Assembly: GCF_014145335.1 (NCBI RefSeq)
Contig: NZ_JACIVI010000001.1
Span: 1,054,001-1,118,000, forward strand
Reading direction: 5' to 3'
From: Aquariibacter albus
GTDB taxonomy: Bacteria > Pseudomonadota > Gammaproteobacteria > Burkholderiales > Burkholderiaceae_C
DNA length: 64,000 nucleotides
Shown here: piece after piece, positions 43,522 to 54,596 of the stretch
How positions within the stretch are numbered: position 1 is the first letter of the stretch
Layout of the letters: every line of letters starts with the position of its first letter
Program-made: the position numbers and the translations under genes
Notes under the pieces: generated by a model
Seen by the model: only the letters and a program-made list of their open reading frames with translations
The model's database searches: none
Told to the model about the DNA's origin: nothing

Positions 43522-44469
43522 TTGTCCGAAGCCCCCTACCCCCGCGACCTGCGTGGCCACGGCCGCGACGTGCCCCACGCCCGCTGGCCGGGCGGCGCGC
43601 GCATCGCGCTGCAGTTCGTCCTGAACTACGAGGAGGGCGGCGAGAACTGCGTGCTGCACGGCGACCCCGCCTCCGAGGTCTTCCTGTCGGAGATCGTCGG
43701 CGCCCAGGCCTTCCCGGACCGCCATCTGTCGATGGAGTCGATGTACGAGTACGGCTCGCGCGTCGGCGTCTGGCGCATCCTGCGGGCCTTCGAAGCCCGC
43801 GGCCTGCCGCTGACCGTGTTCGGGGTCGGCATGGCGCTGGCGCGCTACCCCGAGCTCGCGCAGCACTTCCTCGCGCGCGGCGACGAGATCGCCTGCCACG
43901 GCCTGCGCTGGATCCACTACCAGCAGATGCCCGAGGCCGAGGAGCGGGCCCACCTGATCGAGGCCACCGCCCAGCTGCGCGCACTCAGCGGCGGCCAGTG
44001 GCCGCTGGGCTGGTACACCGGCCGCGACAGCCCGAACACCCGCCGCCTGCTGGTCGACGAGGGCAGCTACCTCTACGACAGCGACTACTACGGCGACGAC
44101 CTGCCCTTCTGGACCCGCGTGCGCCGCAGCGACGGCCAGGTCCGGCCGCACCTGATCGTGCCCTACACGCTGGACTGCAATGACATGCGCTTCGTGCAGG
44201 CCCAGGGCTTCAACACCGGCGAGCACTTCTTCAGCTACCTGCGCGACAGCTTCGACGCGCTCTATGCCGAAGGCGATCCCGCCGGCCTGGACCGCCCCAA
44301 GATGATGTCGATCGGCATGCACTGCCGCCTGCTCGGCAAGCCCGGGCGGATCGGCGCCTTGGCGCGCTTCCTCGACCACGCGCTGGCGCACGAGGGGGTC
44401 TGGGTGGCCCGGCGCATCGACATCGCGCGGCACTGGATCGCCACCCACCCCTGGACGGAGAGCGCCTGA
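43522..44469 (+). CDS. puuE: Allantoinase PuuE (polysaccharide deacetylase-like)
   Basis: 315-residue metal-independent allantoinase of the polysaccharide deacetylase fold. It begins with a TTG start at 43522 (reads SEAPYPRDLRGHGRDVPHARWPGG) since no ATG fits, and includes NYEEGGENCVLHGD, CHGLRWIHYQQM and GWYTGRDSPNTRRLL, typical of PuuE. It hydrolyses S-allantoin to allantoate. It lies 10 bp after the GntR gene and its stop overlaps the next start (TGATG), so the regulator, allantoinase and fused UraD-AllC are one transcription unit. Confidence 0.93.
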   Translation: MSEAPYPRDLRGHGRDVPHARWPGGARIALQFVLNYEEGGENCVLHGDPASEVFLSEIVGAQAFPDRHLSMESMYEYGSRVGVWRILRAFEARGLPLTVFGVGMALARYPELAQHFLARGDEIACHGLRWIHYQQMPEAEERAHLIEATAQLRALSGGQWPLGWYTGRDSPNTRRLLVDEGSYLYDSDYYGDDLPFWTRVRRSDGQVRPHLIVPYTLDCNDMRFVQAQGFNTGEHFFSYLRDSFDALYAEGDPAGLDRPKMMSIGMHCRLLGKPGRIGALARFLDHALAHEGVWVARRIDIARHWIATHPWTESA

Positions 44470-46277
44470 TGGCCGAGCCCCCGAGCCCCCGCACCCTGGC
44501 CTGGCTGAATGCCGCCGGCCCCGAGGACGCCGCCCGGGGCCTGGACGGCCTCTACGAGCATTCGCCATGGATCGTCGAGGCGGCCGTGCGTGCGCGGCCG
44601 GCCGCGGGCTGGCGCAGCCTGGCCGGCTTCAAGCACACGCTGGTGCGCACCGTCGACGAGGCGCCGCGCGCAGCCCAGCTCGCGCTGATCCGCGCCCACC
44701 CCGAGCTGGCCGGCAAGGCCGCGCTGGCCGGCGAGCTGACGGCCGAGTCCACCGGCGAGCAGGCCCGTGCCGGCCTGGACCAGTGCAGCCCGGCGGAGTT
44801 CGCCGCCGTGCAAAGCCTCAACGCGGCCTACAACGCACGTTTCGGCTGGCCCTTCATCCTGGCCGTGCGCGGCCCGCGCGGCCTCGGCCTGCCGCGCCAG
44901 GAGATCCTGGCCACGCTCGAGCGCCGGCTGGCGGCCCAGCCCGCGCAGGAACTGGCCGAGTGCCTGCGCAACATCCACCGCATCGCCGAGATCCGGCTCA
45001 ACGACAAGTTCGGCGTGCAGCCCCGGCTCGGCGAAGCGGCCTGGGACGCCTGCGAGGCCCTGGCCGCCTACAGCGACACGCCCTGGGCCGAGCGCGGCGA
45101 GCTGACCGCCACCTACCTGAGCCCGGCCCACCGCGCCTGCGCGAAGGCGCTGCAGGCGCAGATGCAAGCCGCCGGCTGCGATGAGGTCGGCCTTGATGCC
45201 GTCGGCAACGTCGTCGGCCTGTGGCGCGGCAGCCAGCCGGGTGCGCCGCGCCTGCTGAGCGGCAGCCACTACGACACCGTGCGCAACGCCGGCAAGTACG
45301 ACGGCCGGCTCGGCATCGTGGTGCCCATGGTCGCCCTGGCCGCGCTGCGCCGCCAGGGCCGGCGCCTGCCCTTCGACGTGGAAGTGATCGGCTTCGCCGA
45401 GGAGGAGGGGCAGCGCTACCGGGCGACCTTCCTCGGCTCCGGTGCACTCGTCGGCGCCTTCGATCCCGCCTGGCTGGACCAGACCGATGCCGAGGGCGTG
45501 ACGATGCGCGAGGCCATGCAGGCCGCCGGCCTGCCCGGCACCCTGGAATCCATTGCCGCGCTGCGACGCGATCCGGCGCACTACATGGGCTTCGTCGAGG
45601 TCCACATCGAACAGGGCCCGGTGCTCCATGGCCTGGGTCTGCCGCTGGGCGTGGTGCGCTCGATCAACGGCAGCGTGCGCGCGGTCGTCGAGCTGCAGGG
45701 CGTGGCCAGCCACGCCGGCACCACGCCGATGGGCAGCCGCCACGATGCCGCCGCCGCCGCCGCCGAGCTGCTGCTGGCCCTGGAGCAGCGCGCGGCGGCC
45801 GTACCCGACCTGGTCGGCACCGTCGGCCAGCTGGAGGTGCCGGGCGGCTCGGTCAATGTCGTGCCGGGCCGCTGCCGCTTCACGCTCGACATCCGCGCCA
45901 CCACCGATGCGGTGCGCGATGCCTGCTACGACGACACCCTGGCCACGCTGGCCGCGGTGTGCGAACGACGCGGCCTGGGTCACCGCGTGACCCCCTCGCT
46001 GCGCGCGCCGGCCGCCCCCTGCGACCCGGTCTGGCAGGCCCGCTGGGCAAAGGCCGTCGAGGCCCTGGGCCTGCCGGTGCACACCCTGCCCAGCGGCGCC
46101 GGCCATGACGCGATGAAGCTGCACGAGGCCCTGCCGCAGGCCATGCTCTTCGTGCGCGGCCAGAACGGCGGCATCAGCCACAACCCGCTGGAATCGACCA
46201 CGGCCGACGACATGCAGCTCGCCGTCGAGGCCTTCCTGAACCTGCTTGAACAGCTCGCCCCGGAGGAGACCCGATGA
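44469..46277 (+). CDS. uraD-allC: Fusion of OHCU decarboxylase (UraD) and allantoate amidohydrolase (AllC-like)
   Basis: 602-residue two-domain protein. Residues 1 to about 175 are 2-oxo-4-hydroxy-4-carboxy-5-ureidoimidazoline decarboxylase, with catalytic His77 in IRAHPELAGKA and the SxGEQ element TAESTGEQARAGL. Residues about 185-602 are an M20-type allantoate amidohydrolase/ureidase with SGSHYDTVRNAGKYDG, GFAEEEGQRY, EVHIEQGPVL, GVASHAGTTPM and GISHNPLEST. The first domain produces S-allantoin and the second uses allantoate, so the enzymes before and after PuuE are joined in one chain. Frame and codon use are continuous across the junction, so it is not an assembly artefact. It overlaps the M20 gene by 4 bases. 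Confidence 0.92.
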   Translation: MAEPPSPRTLAWLNAAGPEDAARGLDGLYEHSPWIVEAAVRARPAAGWRSLAGFKHTLVRTVDEAPRAAQLALIRAHPELAGKAALAGELTAESTGEQARAGLDQCSPAEFAAVQSLNAAYNARFGWPFILAVRGPRGLGLPRQEILATLERRLAAQPAQELAECLRNIHRIAEIRLNDKFGVQPRLGEAAWDACEALAAYSDTPWAERGELTATYLSPAHRACAKALQAQMQAAGCDEVGLDAVGNVVGLWRGSQPGAPRLLSGSHYDTVRNAGKYDGRLGIVVPMVALAALRRQGRRLPFDVEVIGFAEEEGQRYRATFLGSGALVGAFDPAWLDQTDAEGVTMREAMQAAGLPGTLESIAALRRDPAHYMGFVEVHIEQGPVLHGLGLPLGVVRSINGSVRAVVELQGVASHAGTTPMGSRHDAAAAAAELLLALEQRAAAVPDLVGTVGQLEVPGGSVNVVPGRCRFTLDIRATTDAVRDACYDDTLATLAAVCERRGLGHRVTPSLRAPAAPCDPVWQARWAKAVEALGLPVHTLPSGAGHDAMKLHEALPQAMLFVRGQNGGISHNPLESTTADDMQLAVEAFLNLLEQLAPEETR

Positions 46278-47503
46278 GCGCCGCAGACACCGCCCTCGAC
46301 GCCTGGATCGACGCCCATTTCGACGAGCAGGTCCGTCTGCTGCAGGCCCTGGTCCGGGTGCCGACCGACACCCCGCCCGGCGACAACGCGCCGCATGCCG
46401 AGCGCACGGCCGAGCTGCTGGCCGGCTTCGGCTTCGTCGCCGAGAAGGACGAGGTGCCCGAGGCCGAGGTGCGTGCCCAGGGCCTGCAGTCCCTGACCAA
46501 CCTGATCGTGCGCCGCCCCTACGCCCCGGGCGGGCCGGTGATCGCGCTCAATGCCCACGGCGATGTGGTGCCGCCCGGCGAAGGCTGGACGCACGACCCC
46601 TATGGCGGCGAGATCGTCGACGGCAGGCTCTACGGCCGCGCCGCGGCCGTCAGCAAGTGCGACTTCACCACCTACATCCAGGCCGTGCGGGCCCTTGAAG
46701 CCCTGGGCCGGCCGCTCAAGGGCGGGGTCGAGCTGCACTTCACCTACGACGAGGAGTTCGGCGGCGAGCTCGGCCCGGCCCGTCTGCTCGGCCGCGGCCT
46801 GACCCGGCCCGACCTCTTGATCGCCGCCGGCTTCAGCTACCAGATCGTCACCGCGCACAACGGCTGCCTGCAGATGGAAGTGACCGTGCAGGGCCGCATG
46901 GCCCATGCCGCGATCCCGCACACCGGCATCGATGCGCTGCAGGGCGCGGTCGCCATCCTGAATGCGCTGTACGCGCAGAACGCGCAGTACAAGGGCCTCT
47001 GCTCGCAGGTGCCCGGCATCACCCACCCCTACCTGAACGTCGGCCTGATCCAGGGCGGCACCAACACCAATGTGGTGCCCGGCAAGGTCAGCTTCAAGCT
47101 CGACCGCCGCATGATTCCCGAGGAAGACCCGGTGGCGGTGGAGGCCGACATCCGCCGCGTGATCGCCGAGGCCGCCGCCACGGTGCCCGGCCTGCAGGTC
47201 GAGATCCGCCGCATGCTGATGTGCCATGCGCTCAAGCCGCTGCCCGGCAACAAGCCGCTGGTCGATGCACTTCAGGCGCATGCCGAGGCCATCTTCGGCG
47301 AACCCATCCCGGTGATGGGCACGCCGCTGTATACGGACGTACGCCTTTATTGTGAGCAGGGCATCCCTGCGGTGATCTACGGGGCCGGCCCGCGCACCGT
47401 GCTGGAGAGCCAGGCGAAGCGGGCCGACGAGCACATCGTGCTCGAAGACCTGCGCCGTGCGACGAAGGTCGTCGCACGAACTTTGTATGCACTTTTGGGC
47501 TGA
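46274..47503 (+). CDS. M20 family metallohydrolase with altered metal motif, substrate unknown
   Basis: 409-residue ArgE/DapE-type hydrolase. His95 and Asp97 (NAHGDVV), Glu160-Glu161 (TYDEEFGGE) and a late His in ADEHIVLEDL are kept. The motif that supplies the metal-bridging Asp, GRGAADMK in the DapE of this window, reads GRAAAVSKCD here, with Val126 at that position and Asp130 four residues later. This may define a distinct subfamily or a shifted ligand. It is coupled (ATGA) to the UraD-AllC fusion. No ureidoglycolate lyase is encoded nearby, so it may act on ureidoglycine or ureidoglycolate; that is inference. Confidence 0.82.
   Translation: MSAADTALDAWIDAHFDEQVRLLQALVRVPTDTPPGDNAPHAERTAELLAGFGFVAEKDEVPEAEVRAQGLQSLTNLIVRRPYAPGGPVIALNAHGDVVPPGEGWTHDPYGGEIVDGRLYGRAAAVSKCDFTTYIQAVRALEALGRPLKGGVELHFTYDEEFGGELGPARLLGRGLTRPDLLIAAGFSYQIVTAHNGCLQMEVTVQGRMAHAAIPHTGIDALQGAVAILNALYAQNAQYKGLCSQVPGITHPYLNVGLIQGGTNTNVVPGKVSFKLDRRMIPEEDPVAVEADIRRVIAEAAATVPGLQVEIRRMLMCHALKPLPGNKPLVDALQAHAEAIFGEPIPVMGTPLYTDVRLYCEQGIPAVIYGAGPRTVLESQAKRADEHIVLEDLRRATKVVARTLYALLG
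47482..47499. promoter_or_regulatory. GTATGC operator-like site upstream of the TauABC-type transporter
   Basis: CTTTGTATGCACTTTTGG lies in the last codons of the M20 gene, 59-76 bp before the transporter start. It matches the site before the porin gene (39736) at nearly every position of its core TGYATGCACTTTT. A GCATC/GATGC hairpin at 47531-47545 lies between it and the ribosome site. Confidence 0.4.
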
Positions 47504-47557
47504 ACGCGCACGGTCCTTGCTCCACCGGCCGCATCCCCCCGATGCGGAGCGTTCCCG

Positions 47558-48601
47558 ATGCGAGCCCTGAAACGACACAGCCTTCGACGCCTGGCCTGCC
47601 TGGCCGCCACCCTGCTGATCGGCACGCCAGCCCTGGCCCAGACCACCCCGGTCCGCTTCCAGCTGGACTGGCGTTTCGAAGGCCCCTCGGCCTTCTTCCT
47701 GCTGCCTGCGGCCAAGGGCTATTTCACGGCCGAGAAACTTGAGGTCAGCATCGACGCCGGCAACGGCTCCGGCGCCACCGTGACGCGGGTGGCCTCGGGC
47801 ACCTACGACATGGGTCTGGCCGACCTGGCCGCACTGATGGAGTTCCACGCCAACAACCCCGGCGCGCCGAACAAGCCGGTGGCGGTGATGATGGTCTACA
47901 ACAACACGCCGGCCGCGGTGCTGGCGCTGAAGAAGAGCGGCATCAAGGGCCCGAAGGACCTGGCCGGCAAGAAGCTCGGCGCCCCGGTCTTCGACGCCGG
48001 CCGCAAGGCCTGGCCGATCTTCGACAAGGCCAATGGCATCGGCAAGGTCGAGTGGGTCGGCATGGATCCGAGCCTGCGCGAGACCATGCTGGCCCGCGGC
48101 GACCTCGATGCCATCACGGGCTTCTACTTCACCAGCCTGCTGAACCTGGAGGCCCGCGGCGTGAAGCCGGAGGACGTGGTCGTGCTGCCCTACCCGGCGC
48201 ACGGCGTGCGCCTGTACGGCAACGCCATCATCGTCGGCCAGGACTTCCTCAAGAAGAACCCCGAGGCGGTGAAGGCCTTCCTGCGCGCCTTCACCCAGGG
48301 CGCGAAGGAGGTGATGGCCGACCCCAAGGCCGCCACCGCCTTCGTGAAGGAGCGCGACGGCATCGTCAACGCCAGCCTGGAAGAGCGCCGCCTGCGCCTG
48401 GCCATCGACAGCTCGGTGGCCACGCCCGATGCGCGCGCCGACGGCTTCGGCGCGGTGTCCGCCCCGCGCCTGGCACTGATGGCCAGCCAGGTGGCCGACG
48501 CCTACGCGACCAAGAGCCGCGTCGATCCCAATGCGGTCTGGAGCGAGGCCTACCTGCCGGCCGCCGCAGCTCGCAACATCCTGCCGGCGGCCAAGAAATG
48601 A
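47558..48601 (+). CDS. ABC transporter substrate-binding protein, NMT1/TauA/SsuA-type
   Basis: 347-residue periplasmic binding protein with a signal peptide ending PALAQ. The mature part begins TTPVRFQLDWRFEGPSAFFLLPAAKGYF and includes ASGTYDMGLADLAALMEF and GAPVFDAGRKAWPIFDKANG, typical of NMT1/SsuA binders, which take up taurine, sulfonates, pyrimidine precursors or related small molecules. It directly follows the ureide-degrading genes and carries an operator-like site, so a ureide, purine or related ligand is plausible. GGAG lies 8 bases before the ATG. Confidence 0.9.
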   Translation: MRALKRHSLRRLACLAATLLIGTPALAQTTPVRFQLDWRFEGPSAFFLLPAAKGYFTAEKLEVSIDAGNGSGATVTRVASGTYDMGLADLAALMEFHANNPGAPNKPVAVMMVYNNTPAAVLALKKSGIKGPKDLAGKKLGAPVFDAGRKAWPIFDKANGIGKVEWVGMDPSLRETMLARGDLDAITGFYFTSLLNLEARGVKPEDVVVLPYPAHGVRLYGNAIIVGQDFLKKNPEAVKAFLRAFTQGAKEVMADPKAATAFVKERDGIVNASLEERRLRLAIDSSVATPDARADGFGAVSAPRLALMASQVADAYATKSRVDPNAVWSEAYLPAAAARNILPAAKK

Positions 48602-49431
48602 ACGCAAGCGCCGACCCCTTCGTCGAGTTCAGCAAGGTCTGGCTGGCCTACAACGACGAACTGCTGGCCAAGGGCCAGTTCGCGGTGGAGGCCATCGACC
48701 TGTCCGTGCGGCGGGGCGAGTTCATCGCCATCGTCGGCCCCTCGGGCTGCGGCAAGTCCACCTTCATGAAGCTGGCCACCGGCCTGCGCCGCCCCAGCCG
48801 CGGCAGCGTGACCATCGACGGCCAGGCCGTCACCGGCCCGCTGAAGATCACCGGCATGGCCTTCCAGGCGCCAAGCCTGCTGCCCTGGCGGACCACGGTG
48901 GAGAACGTGCTGCTGCCGCTGGAGATCGTCGAACCGCACCGCAGCCAGTTCAAGGCCCGCCGCGCCGAGTTCGAGGCCCGCGCCCGCAAGCTGCTGCAGA
49001 CCGTCGGCCTGGGCGGCTACGAGGACAAGTTTCCCTGGCAGCTTTCCGGCGGCATGCAGCAGCGCGCCAGCATCTGCCGCGCGCTGATCCACGAACCGAA
49101 GATGCTGCTGCTCGACGAACCCTTCGGCGCGCTCGATGCCTTCACCCGCGAGGAGCTTTGGAACACGCTGCGCGACCTGTGGACGGTGCAGCAGTTCAAC
49201 GTCATCCTCGTCACCCACGACCTGCGCGAGGCCGTCTACCTGGCCGACACCGTCTACGTGATGAGCCGCAGCCCGGGCCGCATCCTGGCCCGGCGGGTGA
49301 TCGACCTGCCGCGCCCGCGTGATCTGGAGATCACCTACACCCCGACCTTCAGCGAGCTCGTGCACGAGCTGCGCGAGCACATCGGCGCGCTGCGCAAACC
49401 CGTGGGCGGTGTGAAGGAGGTGCTGGCATGA
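48598..49431 (+). CDS. ABC transporter ATP-binding protein (TauB/SsuB-type)
   Basis: 277-residue ATPase with Walker A GPSGCGKST, Q-loop AFQAPSLLPWRTTVENV, signature LSGGMQQR, Walker B LLLDEPFGALD and H-loop THD. It overlaps the end of the binding-protein gene (ATGA at 48598-48601) and the start of the permease gene, so the three are one unit. The start at 48598 fits the coupling; a longer frame upstream overlaps the binder. Confidence 0.93.
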   Translation: MNASADPFVEFSKVWLAYNDELLAKGQFAVEAIDLSVRRGEFIAIVGPSGCGKSTFMKLATGLRRPSRGSVTIDGQAVTGPLKITGMAFQAPSLLPWRTTVENVLLPLEIVEPHRSQFKARRAEFEARARKLLQTVGLGGYEDKFPWQLSGGMQQRASICRALIHEPKMLLLDEPFGALDAFTREELWNTLRDLWTVQQFNVILVTHDLREAVYLADTVYVMSRSPGRILARRVIDLPRPRDLEITYTPTFSELVHELREHIGALRKPVGGVKEVLA

Positions 49432-50195
49432 AGCCCAGGACCCTCGAACGCTGGGCTCCCTGGGGCCTGCTGCTCGCCGTGATCCTGCTGTGGGAGCTGA
49501 TCTGCCTGGCCCTGGGCGTCTCGGAGTTCATCTTCCCGCGGCCCAGTCAGATCGCGCAGCAGCTGCTGGAGAACCAGGCCCTGATCGCCCAGCATGCCTG
49601 GCGGACCTTCTGGGTCACGATGGTCGGCTTCGCGATCTCCATCGTCGTCGGCGTGCTGCTGGGCTTCCTGATCGGCAGCTCGCGCATGGCCTATGCCGCG
49701 GTCTATCCCCTGATGACGGCCTTCAACGCCCTGCCCAAGGCCGCTTTCGTGCCCATCCTGGTGGTCTGGTTCGGCATCGGTGTCGGTCCGGCCGTGCTGA
49801 CGGCCTTCCTGATCAGCTTCTTCCCGATCATGGTCAACATCGCCACCGGCCTGGCGACGCTGGAACCCGAGCTGGAAGACGTGCTGCGCGTGCTCGGCGC
49901 CAAGCGCTGGGACGTGCTGATCAAGGTCGGCCTGCCGCGCTCGATGCCCTACTTCTACGGCTCGCTGAAGGTGGCCATCACCCTGGCCTTCGTCGGCACG
50001 ACCGTCAGCGAGATGACCGCCGCCAACGAAGGCATCGGCTACCTGCTGATCAGCGCTGGCAGCTCGATGCAGATGGGCCTGGCCTTCGCCGGCCTCGTTG
50101 TCATCGGCGCCATGGCCATGGCCATGTACGAGCTCTTTTCGGTCGTCGAGAAGCGCACGACGGCCTGGGCCCACCGGGGCAGCCAGAACCCCTGA
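49428..50195 (+). CDS. ABC transporter permease (TauC/SsuC-type)
   Basis: 255-residue inner-membrane permease with about six helices. It contains the ATPase-coupling (EAA-like) loop EPELEDVLRVLGAKRWDVLIKVGLPRSMP and FNALPKAAFVPILVVWFGIG, both usual for the sulfonate/nitrate/taurine type. It completes the importer with the two genes upstream. It is the last gene of the purine island; a GGACCG/CGGTCC hairpin follows in the 30-bp gap to the convergent PEP-CTERM gene. Confidence 0.93.
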   Translation: MKPRTLERWAPWGLLLAVILLWELICLALGVSEFIFPRPSQIAQQLLENQALIAQHAWRTFWVTMVGFAISIVVGVLLGFLIGSSRMAYAAVYPLMTAFNALPKAAFVPILVVWFGIGVGPAVLTAFLISFFPIMVNIATGLATLEPELEDVLRVLGAKRWDVLIKVGLPRSMPYFYGSLKVAITLAFVGTTVSEMTAANEGIGYLLISAGSSMQMGLAFAGLVVIGAMAMAMYELFSVVEKRTTAWAHRGSQNP

Positions 50196-50225
50196 AGCGG
50201 ACCGGGGGCGCGGTCCCCCGCCCGC

Positions 50226-50771
50226 TCAGCGAAGCACGGCGCCCTGACGGCGCCGGCCGCGGCCCAGCCAGCCCAGCAGGGCCAGACCGCCGGCCATCAG
50301 GGCGTAGCTGCCGGGCTCGGGGATGGCCGGGGTGGCGGGCACGAGATTGATGCGGGCCGCCTGGCCCACGGCAATGAAGCCGTCCATCACATTGAGTCTC
50401 AGGGCGCCCGTGTCGATCTCCACCGCGCTGGCATCGAGGGTCGGGAGGCTGCTGGATGCCAGGCTGAAGGTGGTGAAGGGCGTGCTCAGGTCGGCGAACA
50501 AAAAGGTTTCGGCAATCGAGGGACCGGGCGCGATGCTCAGCACGGTGACCGTCAGGCCGCTGGCGTCGAAGTCAAAGCTGTATCCAAACCCGTTCGCGGT
50601 GGAGGTGAACTCGACACCCGCACCCACCACGGCGGTCGGTGTGGAACACCGGTAGCTGGCCAGGCCTTCGCACGACACCGTGTCGCCCATCAGGGCTTGG
50701 GCGGGCGAGACCAAGGCGCTCAGGGCGGCAAAACTCAGTGCAGCGGAAAGCCGGGGGGCGATGGAGCGCAT
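50226..50771 (-). CDS. PEP-CTERM sorting domain-containing protein
   Basis: 181-residue exported protein. Signal peptide MRSIAPRLSAALSFAALSALVSPAQA, then a beta-rich domain of unknown function with two Cys (VSCEGLASYRCS) that could form a disulfide, and the sorting tail IPEPGSYALMAGGLALLGWLGRG with a basic end. Start at 50771 with AAGGA upstream. It is not detectably similar to the other PEP-CTERM protein at 25306 outside the tail. It is convergent with the transporter permease gene. Confidence 0.9.
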   Translation of the reverse strand: MRSIAPRLSAALSFAALSALVSPAQALMGDTVSCEGLASYRCSTPTAVVGAGVEFTSTANGFGYSFDFDASGLTVTVLSIAPGPSIAETFLFADLSTPFTTFSLASSSLPTLDASAVEIDTGALRLNVMDGFIAVGQAARINLVPATPAIPEPGSYALMAGGLALLGWLGRGRRRQGAVLR

Positions 50772-50896
50772 GGGGTCCTTGAGGGGCGAAGGCCTGGAGG
50801 CTGGGGAGGGGATTTCGGCGCGGGGCGTCCGACGCCATCGCACGGAGAACCCCCTTTTGGGGGTGGATGCAATCATAGGCATCGCAGCCATCGCCC

Positions 50897-50918
50897 AGCC
50901 CCCGCACTCGCGGGGGCT
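50897..50918. repeat. 9-bp perfect stem-loop between ligA and the PEP-CTERM gene
   Basis: AGCCCCCGC (50897-50905), loop ACTC, GCGGGGGCT (50910-50918). A second hairpin, ACCCCC-TTTT-GGGGGT, lies at 50849-50864. Either may end the ligA message, although neither has a T-run in the right place. Confidence 0.5.
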
Positions 50919-51004
50919 GCGTGTGCGTTCCTTCGCCCCCTGCCCCGCCAGCACGCGCCGGCGGGGGACGGGCCTCGTGGTCGGCCCGGGCGGGACGTCG
51001 CGAC

Positions 51005-54592
<3,588 letters not shown>

Positions 54593-54596
<4 letters not shown>

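Noticed and set aside
44469-46277. Frameshift or assembly error creating the UraD-AllC fusion
   Set aside because: The reading frame, codon pattern and both domains are intact across the junction with a sensible linker, and no internal stop or restart is needed.
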